A stretch of DNA of 44,708 nt, from positions 1-44,708 of the forward strand of contig JAGRNP010000024.1 of the NCBI GenBank assembly GCA_020440705.1. Direction: 5' to 3'. Made by a program: the position numbers and the translations under genes. This DNA comes from a bacterium (lineage in GTDB: Bacteria > Krumholzibacteriota > Krumholzibacteriia > LZORAL124-64-63). The stretch's first letter is position 1, and every line of letters begins with the position of its first letter. Of this stretch, positions 32,054 through 41,446 are shown piece after piece. The notes beneath the pieces were generated by a model. It saw only the letters and a program-made list of their open reading frames with translations, was not told the origin of the DNA and searched no databases.

Positions 32054-33589
32054 TCAGCGGCCCACCGGAAAGAAGATGTAGGGCTGGCTCATGCGGGCGA
32101 ACCAGTGGTCGTCCGGCTGCAGGGCGATCCGGGTGCCGAACAGGGCGTTGAAGAGCACCGGGAAGGTGTTCACCGCCGTCATGCCCTCGTACAGCCCCAC
32201 CTCGGTGCCCGCCGGCACGAACCAGGCGTTGAAGATGCCGAAGCGCTCGTCGTGGTCGGTCTCCAGGGGCTGCTCCCACCGGAGGCCCGAGCCCGGGCCG
32301 TGGTCGCCCTGCACGATGATCACGTGCTCGCGCGTGGTGTCGGCGGTGATGGCGTCGATGGCGCCGGCCAGGCGGTGCATGACCCAGACGGCCTGGTCGG
32401 CGTAGCGGCGCCGGTAGGAGGTGTCGTCGGGGCCGTGCAGGTTCAGCCAGTGGTCGCCGTCGGCGAACGCGAACGGGCTGCGCGAGGGCGCCGGCCCACC
32501 CTGCCGGTCGAAGACGAACGGCGGGTGGGGCGCGAGGATGTGGGCGAAGACGAAGGCGGGCGTGTCCGTGGCCAGGCCCTGCCGGGCCTGCGGGAGGTCG
32601 TCGAAGATGAAGTCCAGGCGGCCGCGACGCAGGGCGAAGGAGACGTCGGCGGGGCCCCGGCCCAGGAGCGGCAGCAGCAGGGGCAGGAAGCCGTCCTCGA
32701 GCAGGTAGTACTCCACGAAGGTCGGGTTCAGCAGCGGGCGCCGCCGGGCGTCGGCACCGTCTAGGCGGGTCAGCGGATAGCCGGAGGGATAGGTCACGAC
32801 CGCATAGCCCACGTCCTGCAGGGCGCGCACGGCCCGCGAGCCCGCGATGAGGTCGGCCAGGGCATGCCGGTCGCGCGACTCGGGCGCCGGAATCTCCAGG
32901 AGGTCGTCGAGCAGGCCCAGGTTGAGGGTCGCGGCCGTGGAGAGCGCCGTCTGGGGGTAGTTGGCGGTGCTGTGGCGGAGCACCGTGAATCCGCGCCGCG
33001 CCAGGGGCAGGCTGTACTCGGACGGCCGCACGGGGAAGTTCTCCTCGACGAACGCCGGTTGGCCCAGGCCGTCGACGAGGAGGAAATAGATGTCGGGCCG
33101 CCGCTCCACCGCCGCGGCCTCGGGCATGGGCACGTCGGCCGCGAAGAGGTCACTCGTTTCCGGCGGCGTGTCGCGGCGCGCCGCCAGGCCCGCCCCCACC
33201 AGCGGCAGGAGCACGAGCACCAGGACGGCCGCGTCGAGGGGACGCACCGCGAGGCGGGGCCAGGCGGCCGGCCGTCGGCGCAGCAGGACACCCAGCACGA
33301 CGGCGGCGACCAGCGCCAGCAGGCTTACCCAGGGCCCCATGTCGGCCCCCTCGAAGATCACCGCCAGCAGCGGCGCGGTGACCGCGGCGGCGGTGGGCGT
33401 GTCGCGCCACGCCAGCCGGCCGAGCGCCAGCACCAGGGCCACGACCACCCAGCCGAGCAGGGCGGGCCGCACGAGATCGCCGAAGGGCACGATGCGGAAG
33501 TTGGCCTCGTAGAAGTGCACCGCCGGCAGCAGGGCCAGCAGGAACGGGTACAGGACCGCACCGGACGGGAGCCGCAGGCCGCGCGCCAC
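32054..33589 (-). CDS. Membrane-anchored sulfatase-fold hydrolase/transferase
   Basis: The 511-residue product has four or five N-terminal membrane helices (first 135 residues), then an extracytoplasmic alkaline-phosphatase-superfamily domain. Metal-binding segments are IYFLLVDGLG (about 165) and IIVQGDHGPGSG (about 420). A Ser/Thr nucleophile is likely in ANYPQTALSTA (about 210-220), and HILAPHPPFVFD is typical of the group. The architecture resembles phosphoethanolamine, phosphoglycerol or LTA-synthase-like transferases that modify surface glycolipids; the substrate cannot be told. The start is GTG 33589, two bases after the hslU stop. It may ride on the xerC-hslVU transcript. Confidence 0.8.
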   Translation of the reverse strand: MARGLRLPSGAVLYPFLLALLPAVHFYEANFRIVPFGDLVRPALLGWVVVALVLALGRLAWRDTPTAAAVTAPLLAVIFEGADMGPWVSLLALVAAVVLGVLLRRRPAAWPRLAVRPLDAAVLVLVLLPLVGAGLAARRDTPPETSDLFAADVPMPEAAAVERRPDIYFLLVDGLGQPAFVEENFPVRPSEYSLPLARRGFTVLRHSTANYPQTALSTAATLNLGLLDDLLEIPAPESRDRHALADLIAGSRAVRALQDVGYAVVTYPSGYPLTRLDGADARRRPLLNPTFVEYYLLEDGFLPLLLPLLGRGPADVSFALRRGRLDFIFDDLPQARQGLATDTPAFVFAHILAPHPPFVFDRQGGPAPSRSPFAFADGDHWLNLHGPDDTSYRRRYADQAVWVMHRLAGAIDAITADTTREHVIIVQGDHGPGSGLRWEQPLETDHDERFGIFNAWFVPAGTEVGLYEGMTAVNTFPVLFNALFGTRIALQPDDHWFARMSQPYIFFPVGR

Positions 33590-33591
33590 GG

Positions 33592-34953
33592 CTACAGGAT
33601 GTACCGGGACAGGTCCTCGTCCCGGATGATCGCGGCCAGGCGCTCGTTGACGAAGGCCCTGTCCACGGTGAAGGAGGTCCGCGCCGGGTCGGGCACGTCG
33701 AACATGAGATCGTCCAGCAGCTGGGCCATGATGGTCTGCAGCCGCCGGGCGCCGATGTTCTCCAGGCGCTTGTTCAGTTCGGCGGCGAGATGGGCCAGCT
33801 CGGCCAGGGCGTCGTCGGTGAAGGTCACGTCGCAGCCGTCGACTCCCAGCAGGGCCTCGTACTGGCGGATCAGGCTGCCTTCGGTGTCGCGCAGGATGCG
33901 CACGAAATCGTCCTCGCTGAGGCTCTGCAGCTCGACGCGGATCGGGAAACGGCCCTGCAGCTCGGGGATCAGGTCGCTCGGTTTGCTCATGTGGAAGGCG
34001 CCGGCGGCCAGGAAGAGGACGTGGTCGGTCTTCACCGGCCCGTACTTGGTGCTGACAGCCGCCCCCTCGACGATGGGCAGCAGGTCGCGCTGGACGCCCT
34101 CGCGGCTGACGTCGGGCCCGCCGCCTCCCCCGCCCCGGCCCCCGGCGATCTTGTCGATCTCGTCGAGGAAGACGATGCCGCCGTTCTCCACCAGCTCGAT
34201 GGCCTCGGCGACGATCTGGTCCATGTCCAGTCGCGACTCGGCCTCCTGCTCGCGCAGATGCCGGCGGGCCTTGGCCACCGACATCTTCTTCTCGGTGCGC
34301 TCCTTGGGGAACATGTTCTTCAGGCTTTCGCCGAAGGAGGCGTCGAACTCCTCGCCCGCGGAGGTGAAGATGTTGGCGATGGGGACCTTGGATGTCTCGG
34401 TGGTCACCGAGACGTCCTTGTCGTCGAGCACGCCCTCGCGCAGCTGCTTGCGGATCTTCTCCCGGCTGCGCTCCCAGCGCGCGAGGCGCTCCGGATCGTC
34501 GCTCATGCCCGCCAGGGGCGGGAAGAGGCTGTCCACGAGACGGTTCTCCACCGCGGCGTCGATGTCGCCGGTGAACCGTTCCTCGGCCCGTCGCCGCACC
34601 AGGGCGATGGCGTTCTCCACCAGGTCGCGCACCATGGCGTCGACATCGCGGCCCACGTAGCCCTTCTCGGTGAACTTGGTGGCTTCGACCTTGAGGAACG
34701 GCAGATCGGCCAGCTGCGACAGGCGGCGCGCGATCTCGGTCTTCCCCACGCCGGTCGGGCCGATGAGGATGATGTTGTTGGGCACGACCTCGCGGCGCAT
34801 TTCGTCGGGCAGCTGCATGCGGCGCCAGCGGTTGCGCAGGGCGATGGCGACGGCCTTCTTGGCCTCGTCCTGGCCGATGATGTAGCGGTCGAGCATGGCG
34901 ACGATCTCGGCGCACGACCACATGGTCTCGGTGTGGAGCTGCTTGATCTCCAT
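33592..34953 (-). CDS. hslU: ATP-dependent protease ATPase subunit HslU
   Basis: The AAA+ unfoldase that feeds substrates to HslV. The 453-residue protein has LDRYIIGQDEAKKAVAIALR and Walker A GPTGVGKTE. Then come the pore-loop region KFTEKGYVGRDV, a Glu/Lys-rich I-domain and Walker B VFLDEIDKIA, with ELQGRFPIRVEL and the C-terminal SRYIL that docks into HslV. A Gly run (GGRGGGGGGPDVSREGVQ) sits after Walker B where the family has a flexible loop. ATG 34953 overlaps the hslV stop by one base. Confidence 0.97.
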   Translation of the reverse strand: MEIKQLHTETMWSCAEIVAMLDRYIIGQDEAKKAVAIALRNRWRRMQLPDEMRREVVPNNIILIGPTGVGKTEIARRLSQLADLPFLKVEATKFTEKGYVGRDVDAMVRDLVENAIALVRRRAEERFTGDIDAAVENRLVDSLFPPLAGMSDDPERLARWERSREKIRKQLREGVLDDKDVSVTTETSKVPIANIFTSAGEEFDASFGESLKNMFPKERTEKKMSVAKARRHLREQEAESRLDMDQIVAEAIELVENGGIVFLDEIDKIAGGRGGGGGGPDVSREGVQRDLLPIVEGAAVSTKYGPVKTDHVLFLAAGAFHMSKPSDLIPELQGRFPIRVELQSLSEDDFVRILRDTEGSLIRQYEALLGVDGCDVTFTDDALAELAHLAAELNKRLENIGARRLQTIMAQLLDDLMFDVPDPARTSFTVDRAFVNERLAAIIRDEDLSRYIL

Positions 34954-35504
34954 CAGGCGTCCTCTCCGGCCTCGCCCAGTTCGAGCACCGTGATGTTCGT
35001 GTTGGTGTAGATGCAGATGCCGCCGGCGATCTCGAGGCCGCGGCGGCAGATGGTCGGAGCGTCCAGCTCGGAGTGGGCCACGAGGGCGCGCGCCGCGGCG
35101 AGGGCGTAGGGCCCGCCGGAGCCGATGGCCGTCACCTCGTCGTCGCTCCGGATGACGTCGCCGTTGCCCGAGACCACGAAGATGTCGTCCTTGTCCATGA
35201 CCACCATCATGGCCTCGAGGCGCCGCAGGATGCGGTCGCTGCGCCACTCGCGGGCCATCTCGACGGTGGCCCGCTTGAGGTGTCCGCGGTAGCGCTCGAG
35301 GTGGCCCTCGAACTTCTCGAAGAGGCTGAAGGCGTCGGCCGCACCGCCGGCGAAGCCGGCCAGCACCTGGCCGCCGAAGATGCGCCGCACCTTCACCGCC
35401 CCGTGCTTGACCGCCGTGTGGCCCAGGGTCACCTGGCCGTCGCTGCCGATGGCGCCGCGGCCGTCCTTGAGGACCGCCAGCACGGTCGTCGCTCTGAGTC
35501 TCAT
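34953..35504 (-). CDS. hslV: ATP-dependent protease subunit HslV
   Basis: Proteolytic chamber of the HslUV complex, an N-terminal-threonine hydrolase related to proteasome beta subunits. The 183-residue product begins [11 protein letters not shown], so processing would expose the catalytic Thr of [32 protein letters not shown] and [13 protein letters not shown] follow. ATG 35504 is preceded by GGGAG, 13 bases after the xerC stop. An upstream start at 35537 would overlap xerC and displace the propeptide, so it is rejected. The xerC-hslV-hslU order is conserved across several phyla. Confidence 0.96.
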   Translation of the reverse strand: MRLRATTVLAVLKDGRGAIGSDGQVTLGHTAVKHGAVKVRRIFGGQVLAGFAGGAADAFSLFEKFEGHLERYRGHLKRATVEMAREWRSDRILRRLEAMMVVMDKDDIFVVSGNGDVIRSDDEVTAIGSGGPYALAAARALVAHSELDAPTICRRGLEIAGGICIYTNTNITVLELGEAGEDA

Positions 35505-35517
35505 GATCGGTTCTCCC

Positions 35518-36546
35518 TCAGGTCCGGGGATCGTCATCGGGCTCGCGGCCGGGAGGCGCTTCCGCGCTTCGCCGTCCGGCCCGCGGGTGGGCCGCGTCGA
35601 AAACCTCGCGCAGCCGCCCGCGACCCAGGTGGGTATACACCTGGGTGGTCGAAAGATTCTGGTGACCGAGCAGTTCCTGCACCACCCGGATGCCCGCCCC
35701 CCCGTCGAGCAGGTGCGTGGCGAAGCTGTGCCGCAGCGTGTGCGGCGAAACGCCCGCGGTGCCGGCCAGTTCCGTGGCGTAGCGGGACACCCGGTCCTGG
35801 ACCGTGCGCCGCGCGATGCGGCGGCCGGGCCGGCCCTCGAAGACGGGCAGCCGGGCCGCGTCGCCGCGCACGGCGCCGTCGCGCACGTCGCGCCAGGTGC
35901 CCGGGTCGAGCCGCTCGGCCAGGTGCGCGGACAGGGCCCGCTCCGCGCAGCCGCCCAGGGGGAGCACGCGCTCCTTGTTCCCCTTGCCCAGGACCTTCAC
36001 CCGCCCGCCGGGAAAGTCGAGGTCGCCGAGGTCCAGGCCCGTCAGCTCGGCGAGCCGCAGACCCAGGCCGTAGATGAGTTCGAGGATGGCCCGGTCGCGC
36101 CGGCCCCGGGCCGTGGCGGGATCCGGGCTCTCGATGAGCGCCGTGGCCAGTTCCACGTTCAGGTCGCGCGGCAGGCGCCGCTCGCGGCCGCCGCGGCCGG
36201 TGCCGAGGTTGCCGGGCACCTTCTCCAGCACGCCGGTGGTCTGGAGCCAGCGGTAGAACGCGCGGATGCCGGCGAGGTTGCGGTCGACGGTGGTCAGCCG
36301 CCGCTCGGCCCGGCGCATCTGGGCCAGGTGCCCGCGGATCAGGGCCCGCTGGCCCGCCAGGCGCGACCACTGGGCCGCCTCCGGCGGGTCGGCCAGCACC
36401 CCGAAGGCCACCGCCGTGGCCAGGAAGGCCCGCACGTCGCGGCCGTAGGCCTCGACCGTGCGCGGGCTCATGCCGCGCTCGTGCCGCAGGTAGGCCAGGA
36501 AGGGCTGCAGGGGATCCGGTCGGTTGTGGGGCTGGTCCGCCGCCAT
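35518..36546 (-). CDS. xerC: Site-specific tyrosine recombinase XerC
   Basis: Partner of XerD in dif recombination. The 342-residue product has the core-binding domain ([19 protein letters not shown]) and all catalytic residues. These are Arg in [11 protein letters not shown], Lys in LGKGNKERV, His-Arg in [17 protein letters not shown], and His/Tyr in [15 protein letters not shown]. About 25 extra charged residues trail at the C-terminus. ATG 36546 is used; GTG 36555 would add three residues, and neither has a strong ribosome site. Location before hslVU and after topA-trmFO marks it as the housekeeping enzyme. It has its own promoter. Confidence 0.93.
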   Translation of the reverse strand: MAADQPHNRPDPLQPFLAYLRHERGMSPRTVEAYGRDVRAFLATAVAFGVLADPPEAAQWSRLAGQRALIRGHLAQMRRAERRLTTVDRNLAGIRAFYRWLQTTGVLEKVPGNLGTGRGGRERRLPRDLNVELATALIESPDPATARGRRDRAILELIYGLGLRLAELTGLDLGDLDFPGGRVKVLGKGNKERVLPLGGCAERALSAHLAERLDPGTWRDVRDGAVRGDAARLPVFEGRPGRRIARRTVQDRVSRYATELAGTAGVSPHTLRHSFATHLLDGGAGIRVVQELLGHQNLSTTQVYTHLGRGRLREVFDAAHPRAGRRSAEAPPGREPDDDPRT

Positions 36547-36591
36547 GTCGGCCACTTTCGGAAGGGACGTCCGTGTCCTCGGCTCCCCGCG

Positions 36592-36620
36592 AAGTTACCA
36601 CCGCGGGCCGGACGCGGCAA
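36592..36620 (-). promoter_or_regulatory. Promoter of xerC-hslV-hslU
   Basis: Minus strand: TTGCCG (36620-36615), 17 bases, TAACTT (36597-36592), immediately after the trmFO stop. The predicted start near 36585 leaves a leader of about 40 bases. Confidence 0.6.
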
Positions 36621-36631
36621 GGCGGTCCGGC

Positions 36632-37981
36632 TCAGCCGCCGAGCAGCCGACCCACCGGCGGTTCGTCGCGCCAGGCGGCCAGGGCGTCGCGGGCGCGGGC
36701 GGCCTTGGCCAGCTTGCGGTCGCGTTTGCCGCGGACGGGCTCGGCGAGGTCGGGCACGATGCCGAAGTTGGCGTTCATGGGCGACAGGCGGGCGGTGGTG
36801 GTGTCGAAGAGGAAGCCGTGCAGGAGCGCACCGAGCATGCTCGCCGCGGGCAGGGCGGGCAGCGTCACGCCGGCCAGGCGCGCGGCGGCCTGCCACGCGG
36901 TGTGCAGGCCCGAGGCGATCGACTCGACGTAGCCCTCGACGCCCGTGATCTGGCCGGCGACGAAGACGTCGCGCCGCCCCACGAGGCTGAAGTCGTCCGC
37001 GCAGCAGCGCGGCGTGTCGAGGAAGAAGTTGCGATGCAGCTGTCCGTAGCGGACGAACTCGGCGTCGGCCAGACCGGGGATCCGGCGGAAGACGCGCTTC
37101 TGCTCGGGGAACTTCAGGCGGGTCTGGAAACCGACCAGGCCGTACAGCGTGCCCTCCACGTTCTCCTGCCGCAGCTGCACCACGGCGTGGGGCCGGCGGC
37201 CGGTGCGGGGATCGATCAGGCCCACCGGGCGCAGCGGACCGAAGGCCATGCTCTGGGGCCCGGAAGCGGCGATCTCCTCGATGGGCTGGCACCCGTCGAA
37301 GAGGAATGCCCGGTCGAAGTCGTGCACCGCGGCCTTCTCGGCGGCCAGCAGGTCGGCGTGCAGCGCTTCGTAGGCGGCGCGGTCCAGGGGCGCGTTGAGG
37401 TAGTCGTCCTCCCCCTTGCCGTAGCGGGCGGCGCGGTACAGGATGTCCAGGTCGAGGGACTCGGCCGTCACCGTCGGGGCGATGGCGTCGAAGAAGTGCA
37501 GGCCGGGACGCCCGGTGATTTCCCCCAGCGCGGCGACCAGGTCGTCCGAGGTGAGGGGGCCGGTGGCGACGAGCCAGAGATGGTCGGGGCGGGGCGTGAG
37601 CTCCGTGGTCTCGCGGCGCGAGACGGTGACGAGGGGTTCGCCGGCCAGGGCGTCGGCCACCGCCGCCGAGAACAGCGCCTTGTCCACGGCGAGGGCGCTG
37701 CCGGCGGGCACGGCGCAGGTGCGGGCCAGGGCCAGCAGGCGGCAGCCGAGCAGGTCGAGCTCGTCCTTCAACAGCCCCGACGCGGTGCCCGGGGCCGTGC
37801 TCTTCAGGGAGTTGCTGCAGACGATCTGGGCGAGGGCGTCGCCGTCGTGGGCCGGGGTCGGGCGCGCGGGCCGCATCTCGACCAGTTCGACCGGAACCCC
37901 GAGCCGGGCCAACTGCAGGGCCGCCTCGCAGCCGGCCAGGCCGCCCCCCACGACCGTCACGCGGGGCGTCGGGCCCGTCAT
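36632..37981 (-). CDS. trmFO: tRNA (m5U54) methyltransferase TrmFO, folate- and FAD-dependent
   Basis: Makes the T-loop m5U54 of tRNA using methylenetetrahydrofolate. The 449-residue flavoprotein begins with an FAD-binding fold (VTVVGGGLAGCEAALQLARL). It shows VCSNSLKSTAPGTASGLLK, the glutamate-rich VELVEMRP, FDGCQPIEEIAASG, GLVGFQTRLKFPEQKRVF and AGQITGVEGYVESIASGL. The conserved catalytic cysteines fall in these segments. It overlaps topA by four bases (ATGA), the usual topA-trmFO pairing. Confidence 0.96.
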   Translation of the reverse strand: MTGPTPRVTVVGGGLAGCEAALQLARLGVPVELVEMRPARPTPAHDGDALAQIVCSNSLKSTAPGTASGLLKDELDLLGCRLLALARTCAVPAGSALAVDKALFSAAVADALAGEPLVTVSRRETTELTPRPDHLWLVATGPLTSDDLVAALGEITGRPGLHFFDAIAPTVTAESLDLDILYRAARYGKGEDDYLNAPLDRAAYEALHADLLAAEKAAVHDFDRAFLFDGCQPIEEIAASGPQSMAFGPLRPVGLIDPRTGRRPHAVVQLRQENVEGTLYGLVGFQTRLKFPEQKRVFRRIPGLADAEFVRYGQLHRNFFLDTPRCCADDFSLVGRRDVFVAGQITGVEGYVESIASGLHTAWQAAARLAGVTLPALPAASMLGALLHGFLFDTTTARLSPMNANFGIVPDLAEPVRGKRDRKLAKAARARDALAAWRDEPPVGRLLGG

Positions 37982-40785
37982 GCGTCGCCGGAAGGCGCGG
38001 GATCGCCGGAGGCCCCGCCGGAAGACCGGCCGGACGTCTTCTTCGCCACCTTCTTCTTCGTCGTGGCCTTCTGGGTCGTCTTCTTCTCGGCGGTCTTCTT
38101 CTTGGCGGTCGCCTTCTTCCCGGCGGCCTTCTTCTTCGTGGCCGGCTTCTTGGCCGTCTTCCTGGACGTCTTCTTGCCGACGGCCTTCTTCTTCCCCGCC
38201 TTGCGCCGCGAGGGGCCACGTGCCGCGGCCTCCTTGAGCAGGGTCAACGCCTCCTCGAGGGTGACCTCCTCGGGATCGCGGTCGCGGCCGATGGTGGCGT
38301 TCACGGTGCCGTCCGACACGTAGGGGCCGTAGCGGCCCTTGTACACGGCGAGGGGCTCGCCCGTCTCCGGGTGGGCGCCGAGGTCCTTCAGCACCGGCTT
38401 GCGGTTCTTGTTCCGGATGCGGTCGAGGGCCTCCGCGAGGCCGATGCTGAACAGCGTGTCGATGTTCTCGACGCTGGCGTAGGTGGGCGGGCAGTGGACG
38501 TACGGGCCGTAGGGGCCGAGACCGGCCTTCACCTTCTTGCCCGACTCGGGGTCGACGCCGATCTCCCGCGGCAGGGTGAGCAGGCGCAGGGCATAGTCGA
38601 GGTCGATGGTCGTCGGATCGGTTTTGCGCCCGAGGCCGATGCGCTTGGGCTTCTTGTCGCCGTCCTGCTCGCCGAGCTGCAGATAGGGCCCGTAGGGACC
38701 GCTCAGGGCGTAGATGTTCTGTCCCGTCTCAGGGTGCCGCCCGATGGGCTCGCGCGACTTGTCGCGCAGGGTGATCAGTTCGAGCGCCTTCTCGGGGGTC
38801 AACTCGTCGACGAGCATGTCGACCGGCACCGTGGCCCGGCGGTCGTCGACGCCTTCGACCTGCACGGAGACGTAGTTGCGCCCGATGCGCAGCACGATCG
38901 GATGGCCGGTCTGCGGATCGGCCCCCACCTCGATGCGGGGGAAGTCGATCTTCTCGAGCTCGGCCGCGATGTCCTGCTCGAGTCCCGGCTCCGCGCCGCC
39001 GCCGCGGTAGAAGCGGTCCAGGAACGAGACCCAGTCCACGTCGCCGGCGGCGATGCGATCGAGGTCCTCCTCCATGTTCGCGGTGAACTTGAGGTCGACG
39101 TACTTGTTGAAGTGCTCGCGCAGGAGATGGGTCACGGCGATGCCGATGTAGGACGGCAGCAGCGCGCTGCCCTTCTTCTCCACGTAGCCGCGCGACTGGA
39201 TCGTGGCGATGACCGAGGCGTAGGTCGACGGCCGGCCGATCCCCTCCTCCTCGAGCTTCTTGATCAGGCTGGCCTCGGTGTAGCGCGCCGGCGGCTGGGT
39301 CTCGTGGGCCTGCGGCTCGACGCTCACCACGGCGACGTGGGGATCGGCGGTGTCCTCGGGCCCGCCGATGAGCATGCCTTCGGACAGATCGGGAAGCAGC
39401 GAATCGCGGTCGCGATCGCCGTACACCCGCAGGAAGCCGGGGAACCGCACCACCGAACCGTTGGCGCGGAACACGAGTTCACGCGTGGCGCCGGCCGCAT
39501 CCGGGACCTCGGTCGCGAGGTCGACGGCGGTCTTGTCGAGCTTGGCGTTGGCCATCTGGCTGGCGACGGCCCGGTTCCAGATCAGGGTGTAGACCGCGAG
39601 TTCGTCCCCGTCCAGGCGTCCCTTGACCTTCTCCGGGGTGCGGTTCACGTCGGTGGGCCGGATGGCCTCGTGGGCCTCCTGGGCGCCCTTGCTCTTGGTC
39701 TTGTAGCGGCGTGGGCCCTCGGTGTAGGTCTCGCCGAAGGCGTCGCGCACGTGGACCTCGGTCTCGGCCAGGAACTTCTCGCTGAGGGTGAGCGAGTCGG
39801 TCCGCATGTAGGTGATCAGGCCCTCGCGGAAGCCGCCGATGCCCTCGTACAGCCGCTGGGCGATGCGCATCACCCGCTGGGGCGTCATGCGCAGACGCCC
39901 GCTGGCCGCCTGCTGCAGGGTCGAGGTGGTGAACGGGGGCGACGGCCGCTGGGTGGTCTCCTTGCGCGTCACGGCGGCCACCCGCCACGGCACGTGCGCG
40001 GCGGCCGCGGCGGCGAAGGTCGCGGCCTCCGCGTCGCCCAGGTGGTGGCGGCGGTCGGCGTTGCGCAGCTCGCCCGTGTCCGGATCGAAGTCCTTGCTGC
40101 CGGCCAGCTTCACGCCGTCGATCTCGCCGAGACGGGCCGTGAAGTCCGTTTCACCGCTGCGCAGCAGGGCCTCGATGTCGCAGTACTTGCTGACGCGGAA
40201 GGCCTGGCGCTCCTCCTCCTTCTCCACCACCAGCCGCACCGCCACGCTCTGGACGCGCCCGGCCGAGAGCTTCGTGCGGACCTTCTTCCAGAGCACCGGC
40301 GAGAGGCTGTAGCCGTAGAGCCGGTCGAGGATGCGGCGGCCCTCCTGGGCCCGCACCAACTGCATGTCGACGTCGCGCGGGTTGTCCAGGGCCTCCTGGA
40401 TGGCGCCGCGGGTGATCTCGTGGAAGGTGATGCGCCGCACCGGCACCTGCGGCTGCAGCACCTCGAGCAGGTGCCAGCTGATGGCCTCGCCCTCGCGGTC
40501 CTCATCGGTGGCGAGCAGGATCTCGTCCGCCGACTTCATGAGCTTCTTCAGTTCGGCGACCTGCTTGCGGCTGTCGCTCGAGACGACATAGATCGGCGCG
40601 TAGCCATCGTCGGGATTCACGCCGAGGCGCGACCAGGGTTCCTTCTTCACCTTGGCCGGGATCTCCTTGGCCGATCCGGGGAGGTCGCGGATGTGGCCGT
40701 AGCTGGACGTGACGGTGTAGGAATCGTCCAGGAACCGGGAGATGGTGCGGGCCTTGGCGGGGGATTCGACGATGATCAGTTTCAA
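37978..40785 (-). CDS. topA: DNA topoisomerase I
   Basis: Relaxes negative supercoils. The 935-residue protein has the Toprim domain (IIVESPAKARTI, ATDEDREGEAISWHL), PSPPFTTSTLQQ, and the active-site Tyr in LITYMRTDSLT (about 325). The C-terminal half has topoisomerase repeats (GPYGPYLQLG, GPYGPYVHC, GRYGPYVSDG) instead of Cys4 zinc fingers. The last 70 or so residues are a Lys/Ala/Thr-rich tail (KKTSRKTAKKPATKKKAAGK). The start codon is TTG 40785, after GAAAGG; no ATG is available at that position. Smg lies upstream, trmFO overlaps downstream. Confidence 0.96.
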   Translation of the reverse strand: MKLIIVESPAKARTISRFLDDSYTVTSSYGHIRDLPGSAKEIPAKVKKEPWSRLGVNPDDGYAPIYVVSSDSRKQVAELKKLMKSADEILLATDEDREGEAISWHLLEVLQPQVPVRRITFHEITRGAIQEALDNPRDVDMQLVRAQEGRRILDRLYGYSLSPVLWKKVRTKLSAGRVQSVAVRLVVEKEEERQAFRVSKYCDIEALLRSGETDFTARLGEIDGVKLAGSKDFDPDTGELRNADRRHHLGDAEAATFAAAAAAHVPWRVAAVTRKETTQRPSPPFTTSTLQQAASGRLRMTPQRVMRIAQRLYEGIGGFREGLITYMRTDSLTLSEKFLAETEVHVRDAFGETYTEGPRRYKTKSKGAQEAHEAIRPTDVNRTPEKVKGRLDGDELAVYTLIWNRAVASQMANAKLDKTAVDLATEVPDAAGATRELVFRANGSVVRFPGFLRVYGDRDRDSLLPDLSEGMLIGGPEDTADPHVAVVSVEPQAHETQPPARYTEASLIKKLEEEGIGRPSTYASVIATIQSRGYVEKKGSALLPSYIGIAVTHLLREHFNKYVDLKFTANMEEDLDRIAAGDVDWVSFLDRFYRGGGAEPGLEQDIAAELEKIDFPRIEVGADPQTGHPIVLRIGRNYVSVQVEGVDDRRATVPVDMLVDELTPEKALELITLRDKSREPIGRHPETGQNIYALSGPYGPYLQLGEQDGDKKPKRIGLGRKTDPTTIDLDYALRLLTLPREIGVDPESGKKVKAGLGPYGPYVHCPPTYASVENIDTLFSIGLAEALDRIRNKNRKPVLKDLGAHPETGEPLAVYKGRYGPYVSDGTVNATIGRDRDPEEVTLEEALTLLKEAAARGPSRRKAGKKKAVGKKTSRKTAKKPATKKKAAGKKATAKKKTAEKKTTQKATTKKKVAKKTSGRSSGGASGDPAPSGDA

Positions 40786-40867
40786 GTCCGATACCTTTCA
40801 AGCAAAACCCGGCAACCGGGAATCCGGCGGCCGGTTCGGGCGTGGCGTCCGCCGGCGGCGGCGGCGC

Positions 40868-41347
40868 TCAATGGATGTTCTCGTGGCCCTCGGAGGCGCC
40901 CCCGGTCATGCCCGGACGCCCCGGACGGAACAGCACCTGCTCGATGACGGGCTCGAGGTCGAACGTGTCCATGGGGCGGTAGGCCACGAAGGACGCGTAG
41001 GTGAGCAGGGCCTCGAGCTCACCCCGGTCGATCTGCCGGTCGTTGAGCAGCGAGACCAGGTAGCCCATGGCCGCCGGCGTCAGGTAGCGCGCGTCGTCCG
41101 GGCCGAAGAAGCGGAAGGCCTTGGCCGAGGGCGCGTCGGGCGCGGGATCGCCGGACCAGCCGTCGCGATCGCCGGGCAGAACCTGCCCTTCCAGCCAGGC
41201 GAGCAGTTCGTGGACGTCGTCCTCCTGCAGGCCGGCCGCGAGGACCTTGTCCTGGAAGGCGCCATAGGACGCGGGCACGCCGTCCCCCGCCAGCGCCTCG
41301 AGCAGCGTGACGAGCAGGTGCCTGATCTTGTCGTGGTCGTGGTCCAT
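40868..41347 (-). CDS. smg: Smg-family protein (DUF494)
   Basis: A 159-residue acidic protein. The C-terminal half fits the Smg/DUF494 pattern (FRFFGPDDARYLTPAAMGYL, then EALLTYASFV). The N-terminal half is helical (LLVTLLEALAGDG, VHELLAWLEG). Its place directly upstream of topA is the main support, since smg-topA adjacency is common. Function in the family is unresolved. ATG 41347 follows a GGAAG site at long spacing. A promoter lies 60 bases upstream, so smg probably heads the smg-topA-trmFO transcript. Confidence 0.75.
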   Translation of the reverse strand: MDHDHDKIRHLLVTLLEALAGDGVPASYGAFQDKVLAAGLQEDDVHELLAWLEGQVLPGDRDGWSGDPAPDAPSAKAFRFFGPDDARYLTPAAMGYLVSLLNDRQIDRGELEALLTYASFVAYRPMDTFDLEPVIEQVLFRPGRPGMTGGASEGHENIH

Positions 41348-41404
41348 GGCGTCCGAATCTTCCGGGATGATGCGCCGGTCCCGGGGTGATCCCGGTGCGC
41401 GCTC

Positions 41405-41433
41405 AAACTAGCACGGCCCCCCGCGCCAGGCAA
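41405..41433 (-). promoter_or_regulatory. Promoter of smg-topA-trmFO
   Basis: Minus strand: TTGCCT (41433-41428), 17 bases, TAGTTT (41410-41405), within the 99-base gap after secA. Predicted start near 41398. Confidence 0.55.
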
Positions 41434-41446
41434 GGGCACCGCCGGT

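Noticed and set aside
23784-36546. xerD and xerC as integrases of mobile elements
   Set aside because: Both sit in conserved housekeeping contexts (uvrC; topA-trmFO and hslVU), with no att sites, excisionase or cargo genes.
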